Below are positions 1 through 7,433 of a DNA stretch of 18,029 nt, in pieces. Source of the stretch: CADCTB01 sp964479465 (GTDB lineage Bacteria; Actinomycetota; Acidimicrobiia; Acidimicrobiales; AC-14); the NCBI GenBank assembly GCA_964479465.1, contig CAYZMG010000079.1, forward strand, positions 1-18,029, written 5' to 3'. The notes under the pieces were generated by a model. That model saw only the letters and a list, made by a program, of their open reading frames with translations. It made no database searches and was not told the DNA's origin. How positions within the stretch are numbered: the first letter of the stretch is position 1; every line of letters begins with the position of its first letter. A program made the position numbers and the translations under genes.

Positions 1-395
<395 letters not shown>

Positions 396-607
396 GTAAG
401 TCAGGACGCCCGAAGGTGACCGCGGCGCCGGCCGGGCAGGTGACGGTGTCCGGTCACGTGATCGACGGCGAAGTCGTCGCGCCGAAGCCGCCGTGGCGTG
501 CGCCCATTAGGACCGGCGGAACCGGCAGCGCAATCGCCGGCCGGTGGGCAACACAGCAGGCGGCGGGCGGGGCTGCCGAACGAAGCGCTCCGGCGGTACC
601 CGGAGGC

Positions 608-1494
608 TCATCGAGAAGATACGTCCGCCAGGCGACTTCGTCGCCCGGCGGCAAGGGTCGTAGCGCCCAGGGCCGTCAGCATGAGACCACCCGCCAGCAT
701 CGCCAGGATGTCCGCGCCGGTACGGGCCAGGGAGGGAGGACCGGAGGCGGTGCGGGGTGGGGGTATCGCCGACCGCGGGACGAGCGGTGAGAGAGGCCCG
801 GATCCGGATGAGCCAGGAGGGACGGACGGGTTCGTTCCCGTGGAGCCGGTCGTCTGCGACAGTGTTCCGCTCGTCCCCACGGTCGTCGCCCCTCCCGTCG
901 TTCCCACGCTCGGAGTCCCTGCGACCGAGGTCACGGTCGTCCCGCCCCCGGGCGCGAGCAATCCGACCGGGTGATGGTGTTGGTGTCCAGGGTGACGGCG
1001 CCATTGCGGGGGAGCAACCGGCCCCTGAAGGTGGCCCTGGTCTGCGCAGTGATCGACGTGTATGCCAGGACGTCGGCCACGAAGCTCGTTCCGGTCTTGA
1101 ACGTGGCCGAGCTGCCGACCTGCCAGACGACACGGCAGGGGTCGGCTCCATTGAGCAGCAGAACCCGACTGTTCGACTCGGCGATGAGGGTCGACCCGGC
1201 CAGGAAGATGAACTGGGCGTCGCTCCGGCCCTGCGCGTCGAGGGTCAGCGTGCCCGTGTGCCCGAGCGTGGGCGAGGTGTAGACGCCGGCCAGGAGGGTC
1301 GTGCCGCCCAACTCGACGGCCACGTTCGTGACCGGGCGACGCCCGGCTGCATCGTTGTAGGCGACGACCAGGTCGTTCTTGGCCCCCTGGCTCGCTGCGT
1401 CACCCCGGTGATTCGCACCGGTCAGCGTGACGGAGCCGAAGCCGGTCTGGGTCGCGTCGGGAACGTCCCGACGTCCCCTGTGATGGTGGTGGGA
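608..1494 (-). pseudogene. Ice-binding-like (DUF3494) surface protein with LAxTG-type anchor; 5'-truncated, two frameshifts
   Basis: Three minus-strand frames join into one DUF3494 protein. About 1494-1465 gives PTTITGDVGTFP. About 1463-960 gives TQTGFGSVTLTGANH, NVAVELGGTTLLAGVYTSPT, RVVWQVGSS and NGAVTLDTNTITR, all hallmarks of the ice-binding-like beta-solenoid. About 961-608 gives a Gly/Thr/Ser/Pro-rich linker, then LARTG, a hydrophobic segment (ILAMLAGGLMLTALGA) and a basic tail. LARTG fits the LAxTG motif of class E sortases, so the intact protein would have been wall-anchored. Both frame changes correspond to one missing base, near 1465 and near 961; the second lies in a C/G-rich run. 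The signal peptide and roughly the first 20-30 domain residues are absent: at about 1494 the sequence switches to an opposing hydrolase fragment. Decay and sequencing indels are both possible. Confidence 0.8.
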
Positions 1495-1817
1495 TGCTTA
1501 CCGAGGCGGCGCCACAGGAGATGCTCGACGAGGCCATGGAACTCATGTGCGGTGTCCATCCCGCAGCGAACGTCACTGGCCTGCGCGCCATGGCCGAGGC
1601 TGACTTGAGGGACGTCCTTCCAAGGATCATGGTGCCAACCCTGTTGTACGGCGAGATGGACAAGCGTTTCCCAGTGAGCATCGGCGAGGAGCTCCACGCC
1701 CGAATACCGGGATCGACCCTCGCCATAGTCCCCGGGGTCGGTCACCTATGCAACATGGAAGGGGCCGCCCAGTTCAACCGCGAGGTCTTCGCCTTCCCCC
1801 GACGATCATCAGGATGA
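1495..1817 (+). pseudogene. Alpha/beta-hydrolase C-terminal fragment (5'-truncated)
   Basis: The frame encodes about 105 residues that match the last third of an alpha/beta-fold hydrolase. It contains VPTLLYGEMDKRFP, where the acid-strand Asp would sit, then IGEELHARIPGSTLAIV, then VPGVGHLCNMEGAAQFNREV with the catalytic His. The nucleophile elbow (G-x-S-x-G) and the oxyanion-hole region are missing, so the fragment cannot be a working hydrolase. The first recognisable residues (LTEAAPQEMLDE) start right at the junction with the opposing ice-binding fragment, and no ribosome binding site is visible. The nominal ATG at 1494 is probably fortuitous. The natural C-terminus appears intact up to TGA at 1815-1817. 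Confidence 0.75.
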
Positions 1818-2041
1818 GGCCACTCCACTCACGCCGCAATCCGTTCGGCCGCGTTCCTGCTTGACCGGATCGATGTGCGCGCCTTCTCTCCGGCCTGCCG
1901 GCGGTTGGGGCCTTGGGACCGGTTGGACAGAGCAGCCCTGGCCGGAGGCGCCCCCCACGACGAAGACGCCTGCCGCAACCGAGTGCCTCCATACGCCGGT
2001 GGCCGCGTCGGGAGGGTGCGTGTTGCCAGCGCAGGGCTGTT

Positions 2042-2642
2042 TCACGTCAGGTCGTGCTCGAAGGCGTAGGCGGTGGCAGCCGACCGGGACGACAGGCCCA
2101 GCTTGGTGAAGATGTGGCCGAGGTGGTTGGCCACCGTCTTCTCGCTGATAACCAGGCGATCGGCGATCTGTCGGTTCGTGCTGCCCTTGGCCACGAGGGC
2201 CAGCACCTCGAGTTCTCCGCCCGGCAGGCGCTCGGCGCCGGGGGCCAGAGCGGCGACGGCTGCGGCGTCGGGGATGGCGCCCAGCGTCTCGAAGGCCGTT
2301 CTGGCGGCGTCGAGCTCCATGTCGGCGCTGTCGGCGTCGCCCAGGGCCCGACAGGCCAGCGCGATCCGCACGCGCGACCGGGCCGCCTCGTACGGCGCCT
2401 CCAGCCGGTGCCACCCGGCCCACGCCCGCCGCAGGGCGACCAGGGCGCCGCTGGGGTCGCCGGCGGCGAGGAGAGCCATGCCGGTGGCGTGAGCGGCCAC
2501 GGCGTCCATGTAGGACTGGCGCAGCTCGGCGGCGATCGCCTTCAGCGCATCAGCCGCCGGCTGGGCCGCGTCGACGTCGCCGGCGGCGAGGACGATCTCG
2601 ACGTAGGGGCCGAGGAGCCGGGCCCGCGCCAGTCGTGTCCGA
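2042..2642 (-). pseudogene. LuxR-family transcriptional regulator, C-terminal part (5'-truncated)
   Basis: The last 60 residues form a LuxR/GerE helix-turn-helix: LPGGELEVLALVAKG, STNRQIADRLVISEKTV as the recognition region, and ANHLGHIFTKLGLSSR. Before it lies an Ala/Leu-rich alpha-helical region with repeating ALxxAxxLGD-like segments. This resembles the TPR-like arm of large MalT/LAL-type ATPase regulators. Recognisable protein starts at about 2642; further upstream the same frame is an Arg-rich shadow of the opposing small gene. A complete regulator of this class would be several hundred residues longer and would carry a sensory or ATPase domain, so this is read as a remnant. The target genes are unknown. 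Confidence 0.75.
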
Positions 2643-2644
2643 CC

Positions 2645-2650
2645 TGTATA
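2645..2650 (+). promoter_or_regulatory. Candidate -10 element of a leaderless promoter for the 62-aa gene
   Basis: TATACC matches the actinobacterial -10 consensus well and lies 8 bases before the ATG at 2659. Transcription would then start at or next to the start codon, which agrees with the absence of any purine-rich ribosome binding site. No convincing -35 hexamer is seen. The element sits at the point where the opposing LuxR fragment ends. Confidence 0.45.
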
Positions 2651-2658
2651 CCTGAGCC

Positions 2659-2847
2659 ATGCCAAAGCACAAGCGGCCATTCGTCGTCGAGATCGAGGCC
2701 AAACTGACCGTCCAGGCCTTCGACGAGGATTCCGCTCGCAAGAAGGTTGAGAAGGCGTTCGCAACCGGCCGGGTGCTCGGCGTCGACGTGGAAGCTGGCG
2801 CCGGAGTGTGGACGTACGCGGTCGTAGCACCGGAGGATGCGTCGTGA
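2659..2847 (+). CDS. Hypothetical protein, 62 aa
   Basis: I do not recognise this protein. It begins MPKHKRPFVVEIEAKLTV, continues with the helical segment DEDSARKKVEKAFATGR, and ends with the strand-like segments VLGVDVEAGAG and WTYAVVAPEDAS. The pattern of strand, charged helix, strand, strand suggests a small compact alpha/beta domain. There is no signal peptide, membrane segment or metal-binding motif. Codon use is normal for the window and the opposing frame is only low-complexity Arg, so the gene is probably real. The ATG is preceded by a TATACC box rather than a ribosome binding site, which suggests leaderless translation. The neighbours are gene fragments and give no functional clue. 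Confidence 0.6.
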   Translation: MPKHKRPFVVEIEAKLTVQAFDEDSARKKVEKAFATGRVLGVDVEAGAGVWTYAVVAPEDAS

Positions 2848-3079
2848 GCTGAGCCTGGCGCGGGCCGGCCGCCCGGGAGCCCCGCCGGTCGACCTCCCCT
2901 CAAGGGCAACCCGTCATGCGGGCACTGGGTTCAGTCGGCGACGGCTGCTCGTGATGGCGACGATCATCACGGCCGAGCCCAACCTTCGGCCATTCTCGTC
3001 CCGGCCAGGAGCCGAGGCCGGCACCGCATTCCGGCTCACCGCCGCATCCGAGTGCCTGAAGAAATGCTCAGGACCCGGA

Positions 3080-3101
3080 CAGGGCCGATAACCGGGCCCT
3101 G
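3080..3101. terminator. Perfect 7-bp hairpin, possible terminator
   Basis: CAGGGCC (3080-3086) pairs exactly with GGCCCTG (3095-3101) across an 8-base loop. No U-tract follows on either strand, so a classical intrinsic terminator is not demonstrated. It could instead be a protein-binding palindrome next to the putative attachment site. Confidence 0.35.
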
Positions 3102-3143
3102 CACGACTTTGACCCTTCCGCGGATCGGCAGGGGGTCAAACGA

Positions 3144-3174
3144 ATGCGGACCCCATGCGGACCCCATGCGGACT
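3144..3174. repeat. Three tandem ATGCGGAC repeats, 11-bp period
   Basis: ATGCGGACCCC begins at 3144 and 3155, and a third copy that diverges after ATGCGGAC begins at 3166. The period is exactly 11 bp, about one helical turn. The copies lie 65-95 bp from the tRNA-like fragment, where integrase arm-type or excisionase sites are usually found. That role is an inference. Confidence 0.55.
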
Positions 3175-3239
3175 CAAGTTCGTAGGACAGACCATCACGT
3201 GGGGGGCCGAGATAGCCCCTGATCAGCTCGTTCTCGTCG

Positions 3240-3283
3240 TGGAGACGGTGGGACTCGAACCCACGGCCTTCTGCTTGCAAAGA
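3240..3283 (-). other. tRNA-Ala(UGC) 3' fragment, likely attachment-site (att) copy
   Basis: Read on the minus strand, this block contains the anticodon loop TTTGCAA (anticodon UGC), the 3' anticodon strand, a variable loop, a perfect T-arm (GTGGG-TTCGAGT-CCCAC) and the acceptor 3' strand CGTCTCC followed by discriminator A at 3240. The 5' half is missing: no GGAGACG acceptor strand or D-arm is found upstream, and the bases just 5' of the loop do not pair with the 3' anticodon strand. Homology that starts at the anticodon loop and runs to the tRNA end is typical of the identity block copied when tyrosine-recombinase elements integrate into tRNA genes. I therefore call it an attL/attR-type scar rather than a functional tRNA. 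Confidence 0.7.
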
Positions 3284-3575
3284 ATGAACTCAGCCACTTC
3301 GTGACCTGCGGCAACGTATAAACCTGCTGGTCAGAGCGTTCTTGCCGTGTCACCCGGTGCCGCCGAATGCCGCTCCGTGACCACCCGTTAGGTCACGGTT
3401 AGGTCACGGCGCTCCGTTCCTACCTTGCCGAGGTTCCTCCGCAAGGCGGTTGCTGCCGGGAAGCCGCTGCCGCTCGGCTTGATGGCCCTCGACACGACGA
3501 AGCGGCCTCCCACGCTCATCACGGGTTCGTCCCTTGCGCTGGAACGGCTCAATGCGCTTCTGCCGGAAGATGGAG
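3284..3575. other. Region between tRNA-like fragment and IS element; possible interrupted ORF
   Basis: The first half holds the GGTCACGG repeat cluster (3375-3409). From a TTG at 3425 a frame runs toward the IS (PRFLRKAVAAGKPLPLGLM, then PPTLITGSSLALERLNALLP). It resembles coding sequence but I do not recognise it. It could be a gene interrupted by the IS insertion, yet no continuation is evident on the far side of the element. Confidence 0.35.
3375..3409. repeat. Inverted plus direct GGTCACGG repeats
   Basis: CCGTGACC (3375-3382) is the reverse complement of GGTCACGG at 3391-3398, which is repeated at 3402-3409. The two direct copies are 11 bp apart, within TTAGGTCACGG. A palindrome plus a helical-phase direct repeat suggests an operator or recombination-accessory site. 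It lies about 100 bp from the tRNA-like scar. No bound protein can be named. Confidence 0.5.
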
Positions 3576-5048
3576 GATGTCCCGAAGCCCCTAGATCTTC
3601 GGTGGCGGCCCCACTTATTCAGGCGGCTACTTCCCCATCATCGCATCGGGGTGAGACGGCTCCTTTCACGTGAGCTTCCAGGGCGGCACGAAGAGCAGGT
3701 AGGTGAAGGAAGCCGTTCACCCGACGGAACTGCTTGGCCGCTTCGATCATCCCCGCCGCACACCACCGCAGGGCCATCTGGCCGTCCCGCCAGCGCTTCA
3801 CGTTCGTTGAGTGGTCCCGGCAGATCTCGATCATCGACTCGACGGCATTGGTCGAGCGCAGCGTCCTGGCCAGCGTGGGCGGCACTCCCAGGCGGGTGAC
3901 GGTGAGGGTCGCGAAGAGCCCTTCGCGCAGGCTGCCGGCCGCACCTGGGTGGCGCTTCTCCAGGTCCCGGGCCAGGGCTTCGAGAGTGGCCTCGGCGGCC
4001 AGGGCGTCGGGGTCGTGGTAGGCGGCGCGCATCTTCTTGGCCACAGTCGAGGCCAGCGCTTTGGGCAGCTTCGACTCGACATTTCTGATCTTGTGGAGTT
4101 GGCACCGATGCACGACGGGGTGGTCGAACACCGCCTTCACCGCGGCCACCAGCGCCTTGGCCCCGTCGAGCACGTACAGGATTGGCCGGGTGGTGTCGAG
4201 GCCCCGGTCGCGCAGTCCGACCAGCAGGTCCTTGACCACCGTGGTGTTCTCGGTGTCGCCCTCCACCACGCCCAGGGGGTGCTTGGTCCCGTCGACGCCG
4301 ATGCCGAGCGCCACCACGCAGAGGTGGTCGGCGAAGTGCACGCCGTCGATCATCAGCGCCACCAGGTCCAGGCCCGACAGGTCGGCGGCCAGCAGTTCGG
4401 CCAACGCCGTCTCGGTGGCGGCCACGAACCGCCGGCTGACGGCTGACTTCGAGGTGGACCGGGCCACTGCCTCGACCGCCGAGCCGACCGGCTCCAGGCC
4501 GGCCGAGTACCGCCGGGTGGAGAGCTTGGCCATCATCCGCTGCAGGGCCATCGCCCCCAGCAGCTCAGGCGAGGAGAACAGGTCATACGCCGGCACGGCC
4601 ACCTCGGTGGCCCCGTCGGCGCTGCGCACCCGGGGACGCCGAACGGGCACCCGGCGGCCTCCGAGGGTCACCGAGCCGTCCTCGCTGCCATGGCGAACGG
4701 CGACGCGGTCAGGATCGTGCACACCCTTCGGCCCGCAGAGGTCGGTGACGCTCTCCTGCATCATCACCTCCATGACGCCGAACCCCGCTCCGACGGCGAG
4801 TGCGAGCAGGCCCTCCCTCACCGTCTCGGCCAGATCGGCCATGGCCAGGGTGACGGTGTCGGGCATGACGAGCTGCTCGGTCGCCGTTGGCGCGGCCTGG
4901 GTCTGATAGTCCTTCTTCACTGGTGGTCCCCTTGCTGTCGGTGTTCTTGGCGAACGCCCGACTCCCTACCATCAGGCAGGGATCAGGCGGGGGACCACCA
5001 CCTCAAGTTCTACGACGAGCGGGACAACCTCGGAAGATGAGGGACATC
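3576..5048. mobile_element. IS256-family insertion sequence (ends tentative)
   Basis: A single full-length transposase gene is bracketed by the inverted octamer GATGTCCC at 3576-3583 and GGGACATC at 5041-5048. A second weaker match lies just inside (ATCTTCGG at the left, CGGAAGAT at the right). The implied length of about 1.47 kb is normal for IS256. The 8 bp outside each end (AGATGGAG and TGCGCCAC) do not match, so no target-site duplication is seen. Either the boundaries are slightly off, or one flank was rearranged after insertion. Confidence 0.6.
3619..4920 (-). CDS. IS256-family (mutator-type) transposase
   Basis: This 433-aa DDE transposase has the family's usual size. The catalytic triad is visible: Asp192 in VALMIDGVHFADH, Asp252 in ILYVLDGAKAL and Glu361 in LRSTNAVESMIE. 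The C-x2-H element (HRCQLHKIRNV) after the second Asp is also characteristic. The N-terminal third, including the VPVRRPRVRS segment, is the DNA-binding region. The GTG start at 4920 has a good upstream AAGGGGACC ribosome binding site. The frame is uninterrupted and all catalytic residues are present, so the enzyme may be active. It would cut and rejoin IS ends by a copy-out circle mechanism known for the family. Confidence 0.95.
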   Translation of the reverse strand: MKKDYQTQAAPTATEQLVMPDTVTLAMADLAETVREGLLALAVGAGFGVMEVMMQESVTDLCGPKGVHDPDRVAVRHGSEDGSVTLGGRRVPVRRPRVRSADGATEVAVPAYDLFSSPELLGAMALQRMMAKLSTRRYSAGLEPVGSAVEAVARSTSKSAVSRRFVAATETALAELLAADLSGLDLVALMIDGVHFADHLCVVALGIGVDGTKHPLGVVEGDTENTTVVKDLLVGLRDRGLDTTRPILYVLDGAKALVAAVKAVFDHPVVHRCQLHKIRNVESKLPKALASTVAKKMRAAYHDPDALAAEATLEALARDLEKRHPGAAGSLREGLFATLTVTRLGVPPTLARTLRSTNAVESMIEICRDHSTNVKRWRDGQMALRWCAAGMIEAAKQFRRVNGFLHLPALRAALEAHVKGAVSPRCDDGEVAA

Positions 5049-5112
5049 TGCGCCACCTCGCGGCGCTCAACTAGTAGGTGCCATGCCCTCAGCCGGCGGT
5101 CAGGGGCAGTCG

Positions 5113-5136
5113 AACGGCGGCGGCAACGCCGCCGTT
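5113..5136. repeat. Perfect 9-bp hairpin followed by TAGGGGAT
   Basis: AACGGCGGC (5113-5121) pairs with GCCGCCGTT (5128-5136) around the loop GGCAAC. The right arm and its continuation, CGCCGTTAGGGGAT, recur at the hairpin after the kinase gene (6653-6666). It lies between the IS end and the 193-aa gene. It may be a recombination site, a terminator or a repeated palindrome. Confidence 0.5.
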
Positions 5137-5215
5137 AGGGGATGCCGCTCCGTGCGCAGAGTCTTCGGACTCCACTGCTACCCCGCGCCCAAACGGACCG
5201 CGCGATGCTCACTCA

Positions 5216-5797
5216 ATGGAGGAGCGGGAGGTGGACTGTTCCGACGGGCCGGCGGTGGTCGGGTGGCGGCTCTTTCGAGTGAGGCGCGCTGCGAACGGCC
5301 CCGTGCTCGCCGCTCCGCTCATCCACAACCCCGACTTCGAAGAGTTTCCGTCGAGGGAGATCGTGGCGACGTGCTACGAGCAGGACCATCCCGCACCCGC
5401 GGCCGGCTGTCGGTGCGGGCTGTATGCGGCGATAGAGGGGACCCTCGACTCGCTGGCGGGATACCTGCTCGACAGTGCACACGACCACGATCCCCCCATG
5501 TATGCCGAGGTTGCCTGCACGGGCCGCCTGTTCGTCGATATGCGCGGCGTGCGCGCCGAGCGAATTCAGATACTTCGGCTCGCGGCATCCTCGTCGGCGT
5601 GGCCCGATGCAGAGGCACACGCCGAGGCGGTGGCCGCCCTGTACGGGCGCTACGGAATCGCGGTCTTCGATCTCGACGTCGTCCCCGAATGGGTGCTCTC
5701 GAACTTGATGCCGCAGGGCGCGCCACCGGACGACTCGACGCTCGACCTCGACGCTCTCATGCTCAGCAGGAGCCTCAGGCGCCCAGGTGCACTCTGA
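5216..5797 (+). CDS. Conserved hypothetical protein with HPAP-x4-CRCGLYA motif
   Basis: The 193-aa product begins near a GWRLFRVRR segment and carries the signature CYEQDHPAPAAGCRCGLYAA. I recall this GWR...HPAP..C.CGLYA pattern from actinobacterial proteins of unknown function; it is not a characterised enzyme family to my knowledge. The Cys-x-Cys and nearby His could bind a metal. A central hydrophobic strand region (EVACTGRLFVDMRGVRAERI) follows, and the C-terminus is acidic. There is no signal peptide or membrane segment, so it is probably cytosolic. The ATG at 5216 is preferred because the upstream in-frame extension does not resemble protein and overlaps the hairpin. The P-loop kinase gene follows on the same strand after about 180 bp. 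Confidence 0.65.
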   Translation: MEEREVDCSDGPAVVGWRLFRVRRAANGPVLAAPLIHNPDFEEFPSREIVATCYEQDHPAPAAGCRCGLYAAIEGTLDSLAGYLLDSAHDHDPPMYAEVACTGRLFVDMRGVRAERIQILRLAASSSAWPDAEAHAEAVAALYGRYGIAVFDLDVVPEWVLSNLMPQGAPPDDSTLDLDALMLSRSLRRPGAL

Positions 5798-5979
5798 TCC
5801 TGCGTATTTGCCTCCGTCCGGCGAAACACGTGATGGGCGCGTGCGGGTGGGCTCGTCACGGCGGATCAGTGATGTGAGTGGACAGGACCTTGGTGTGGTC
5901 GTCACCACGGCCACGCACGCCAGACGACTTGGGTCACGCGGCTGCACCGGCAATCGAGGACAGGGCCGGGCGCGGCATC

Positions 5980-6603
5980 ATGGCGGGCGTGAACGAGCAG
6001 CGGCCGGTGATTGTTTCGTTCCGGTCGCTCGCGCAGGAGGTCCTCGCCGCCGAGCGGCCCCGACTGGTCGCAGTGGATGGACGGGGTGGTTCGGGCAAGA
6101 CGACCTTCGCTTCACGGCTACGGCGCTTCTTGCCGTCCGTGGCGGTGATCGAGATCGACGACTTCATCAACTGGAGCGACCTGTACGACTGGTGGTTCCG
6201 AGTGGAGAAGGAAGCCATTGCTCCGTTGCTTGCGGGCGAGCGCGCCCGCTTTCGCATTCGGGACTGGGAGACGGACCCACTCGGCGCGAGTCTGGGTGGC
6301 TGGCGCGATCTCGGCCCAGCGGAAACGATCATCGTCGAGGGTGTGACCGCGTCCCGCGCCTCGATCGCACAACGGCTCAGCATGTCCTTCTGGGTGGAAG
6401 CGTCTCCCGACGTTCGACTGGCGCGAGGTGTCGGGCGCGACGGCGAGTCAATGCGACCGGTCTGGCAGAACTGGATGCGCCTCGAGGACGAGTTCTTCGA
6501 GCGCGACGACGCCCGAGGTCGCGCCACCTACGTCGTCAACGGCGACACGGACGTGACCCACGACGGGGAGGCGGAAGTCGCCGTCGTCCTTGGCGCCGCG
6601 TAA
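5980..6603 (+). CDS. Uridine-kinase-like P-loop NTPase
   Basis: The 207-aa protein has a clear Walker A motif, GRGGSGKTT (residues 34-42), preceded by the strand LVAVD. It then has VIEIDDFINWSDLYDWW, where uridine/phosphoribulokinase-type enzymes place substrate-binding acidic residues. The strand TIIVEGV and the lid-like, Arg-rich segment VRLARGVGRDGE follow. The length and order match small cytosolic kinases of the uridine kinase-like group that phosphorylate a nucleoside or other small molecule; the substrate cannot be assigned. I chose ATG 5980 because upstream residues are non-conserved in style; GTG 5989 is an alternative. A hairpin begins 8 bases after the TAA stop. Confidence 0.8.
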   Translation: MAGVNEQRPVIVSFRSLAQEVLAAERPRLVAVDGRGGSGKTTFASRLRRFLPSVAVIEIDDFINWSDLYDWWFRVEKEAIAPLLAGERARFRIRDWETDPLGASLGGWRDLGPAETIIVEGVTASRASIAQRLSMSFWVEASPDVRLARGVGRDGESMRPVWQNWMRLEDEFFERDDARGRATYVVNGDTDVTHDGEAEVAVVLGAA

Positions 6604-6610
6604 GCGCGTC

Positions 6611-6664
6611 GCCCAACCGGCGTTGTGGGACGCAGCAGTCCTCCTGTTCCGTCGCCGTTAGGGG
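6611..6664. repeat. Long imperfect hairpin with attC-like layout after the kinase gene
   Basis: The outer arms GCCCAAC-CGGCG (6611-6622) and CGCCG-TTAGGGG (6653-6664) pair with single-base bulges. An inner hairpin, GGAC-GCAGCA-GTCC, lies between them. The left arm fits the integron R'' form RYYYAAC. The right arm, GTTAGGG, misses the R' form GTTRRRY only at the last base. Length and bulges resemble short attC sites, but no integron integrase is present. A transcription terminator for the kinase gene is the simpler reading. Confidence 0.4.
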
Positions 6665-6751
6665 ATACCAGTAGCCAGCCCTGGCCGGTCGACGGCCATA
6701 CCTTCCTTCACGGGGGTATCGCACGCCTCTCACCCACGGTGGCGCCTCAGG

Positions 6752-6775
6752 ACGGTCACGGAGGACGATGACCGT
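6752..6775. promoter_or_regulatory. Inverted repeat ACGGTCA-N10-TGACCGT
   Basis: ACGGTCA (6752-6758) and TGACCGT (6769-6775) form a perfect interrupted palindrome in the roughly 300-bp gap between the kinase and the tyrosine phosphatase remnant. The rest of that gap shows no convincing gene. The spacing suits a dimeric regulator, but none can be named. Confidence 0.35.
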
Positions 6776-6963
6776 GGCCTAGGTTTGCCCGTCCGTCTCG
6801 ATCCGATCGTGACGTCGCCGTCCGATCCCGTTACCCCCATTCGTTTCCGGAGGAGCGCCATCGCAGCCAGCCCGTCCTCAGCCCTAGATTCCGCTAGCCG
6901 CAGGCTCTCCCCCGCGCGCCTGCTGCGACGCGTAGAACCTCGCGAGTGTCTGCACCGGGTCGC

Positions 6964-7357
6964 ATGCTGCGATGGGATGGATGCGTCAATGTCCGCGACC
7001 TCGGCGGCTACTCGACCCACCACGGCCGCCGCACCAGGTTCGGCTCGGTCGTGCGATCGGACAACCCAGCTCGCCTGTCGCCGCGAGGCTGGCAGCAGCT
7101 GCGAGCGTACGGCGTCCGAACGGTCATCGGACTGCGGCCCGTTGGGGCCGTTGACGACGAGCCGGCTGACGATCAGGTTCCCCACGACGTTGAGTTCGTC
7201 CGCGTCGTAATCGAGGACGTCACTGATCGCGAGTTCTTGGAGCAGCGTGTCCAGAACGGCCTGTGGGGAACTCCGCTCTACTTCGGTGACGCTCTACGCC
7301 GCTGGCCCGCCCGCGCCGCAGCCGCCGTCGGTGCCGTCGCTGGAGCTTCGCCCGGTG
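6964..7357 (+). pseudogene. Protein-tyrosine phosphatase, 3'-truncated before the catalytic loop
   Basis: The start MLRWDGCVNVRDLGGYST and the segments RFGSVVRSDNPARLS and LRAYGVRTVIGLR are typical of the Y_phosphatase3/SIW14-like family of bacterial tyrosine or serine phosphatases. The protein continues through GTPLYFGDALRRWPARAAAA and ends its homology at GASPGG. In this family the next residues would be the strand and P-loop H-C-x5-R. Instead the frame continues into unrelated sequence (FARSTPDLPRT) that holds the leader of the sigma-factor gene. Without the nucleophilic Cys and the Arg the fragment cannot be active. The ATG at 6964 matches the family's start. Confidence 0.75.
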
Positions 7358-7404
7358 GATTTGCGAGGTCGACGCCCGACCTGCCAAGGACGTGCGAGGG
7401 TGAT

Positions 7405-7433
7405 GCAATAAAGGAAGCCTTCGCGGCGTCTCC
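7405..7433 (+). promoter_or_regulatory. Probable ECF-sigma promoter of the sigma/anti-sigma/methyltransferase operon
   Basis: GCAATA (7405-7410), 16 bases, then CGTCTCC (7427-7433). The same two boxes with exactly the same spacing occur before osmC (9085-9113). CGTC is a common -10 core for ECF sigma factors. The predicted start near 7438-7440 leaves a leader of about 12 bases before the ATG at 7451. The likely reader is the sigma factor encoded just downstream (autoregulation). Confidence 0.7.

Larger units (their letters stand above)
2848..3239. other. Non-coding region between the 62-aa gene and the tRNA-like fragment
   Basis: No frame here looks like a real protein. The region holds a hairpin at 3080-3101 and three 11-bp-period repeats at 3144-3174, both described separately. 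The minus-strand frame that crosses the tRNA-like block has the product style seen when tRNA genes are translated and is not considered coding. Confidence 0.5.

Noticed and set aside
3068..3280. Minus-strand ORF across the tRNA-like block
   Set aside because: Its N-terminus is the typical translation of a tRNA T-arm (GRGFESHRLH), so it is an artefact of the tRNA fragment.
3240..3283. Functional tRNA-Ala gene
   Set aside because: The acceptor 5' strand, D-arm and 5' anticodon strand cannot be found; only the 3' part is present.
3388..3404. GTTAGGT boxes as integron attC R' sites
   Set aside because: No matching RYYYAAC arm upstream gives an attC-like fold; they are better seen as part of the 11-bp GGTCACGG direct repeats.
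7413..7430. GGAA...CGTC as the ECF promoter of the sigma gene
   Set aside because: The spacer would be only 10 bases; the GCAATA-N16-CGTC arrangement has normal spacing and is repeated before osmC.
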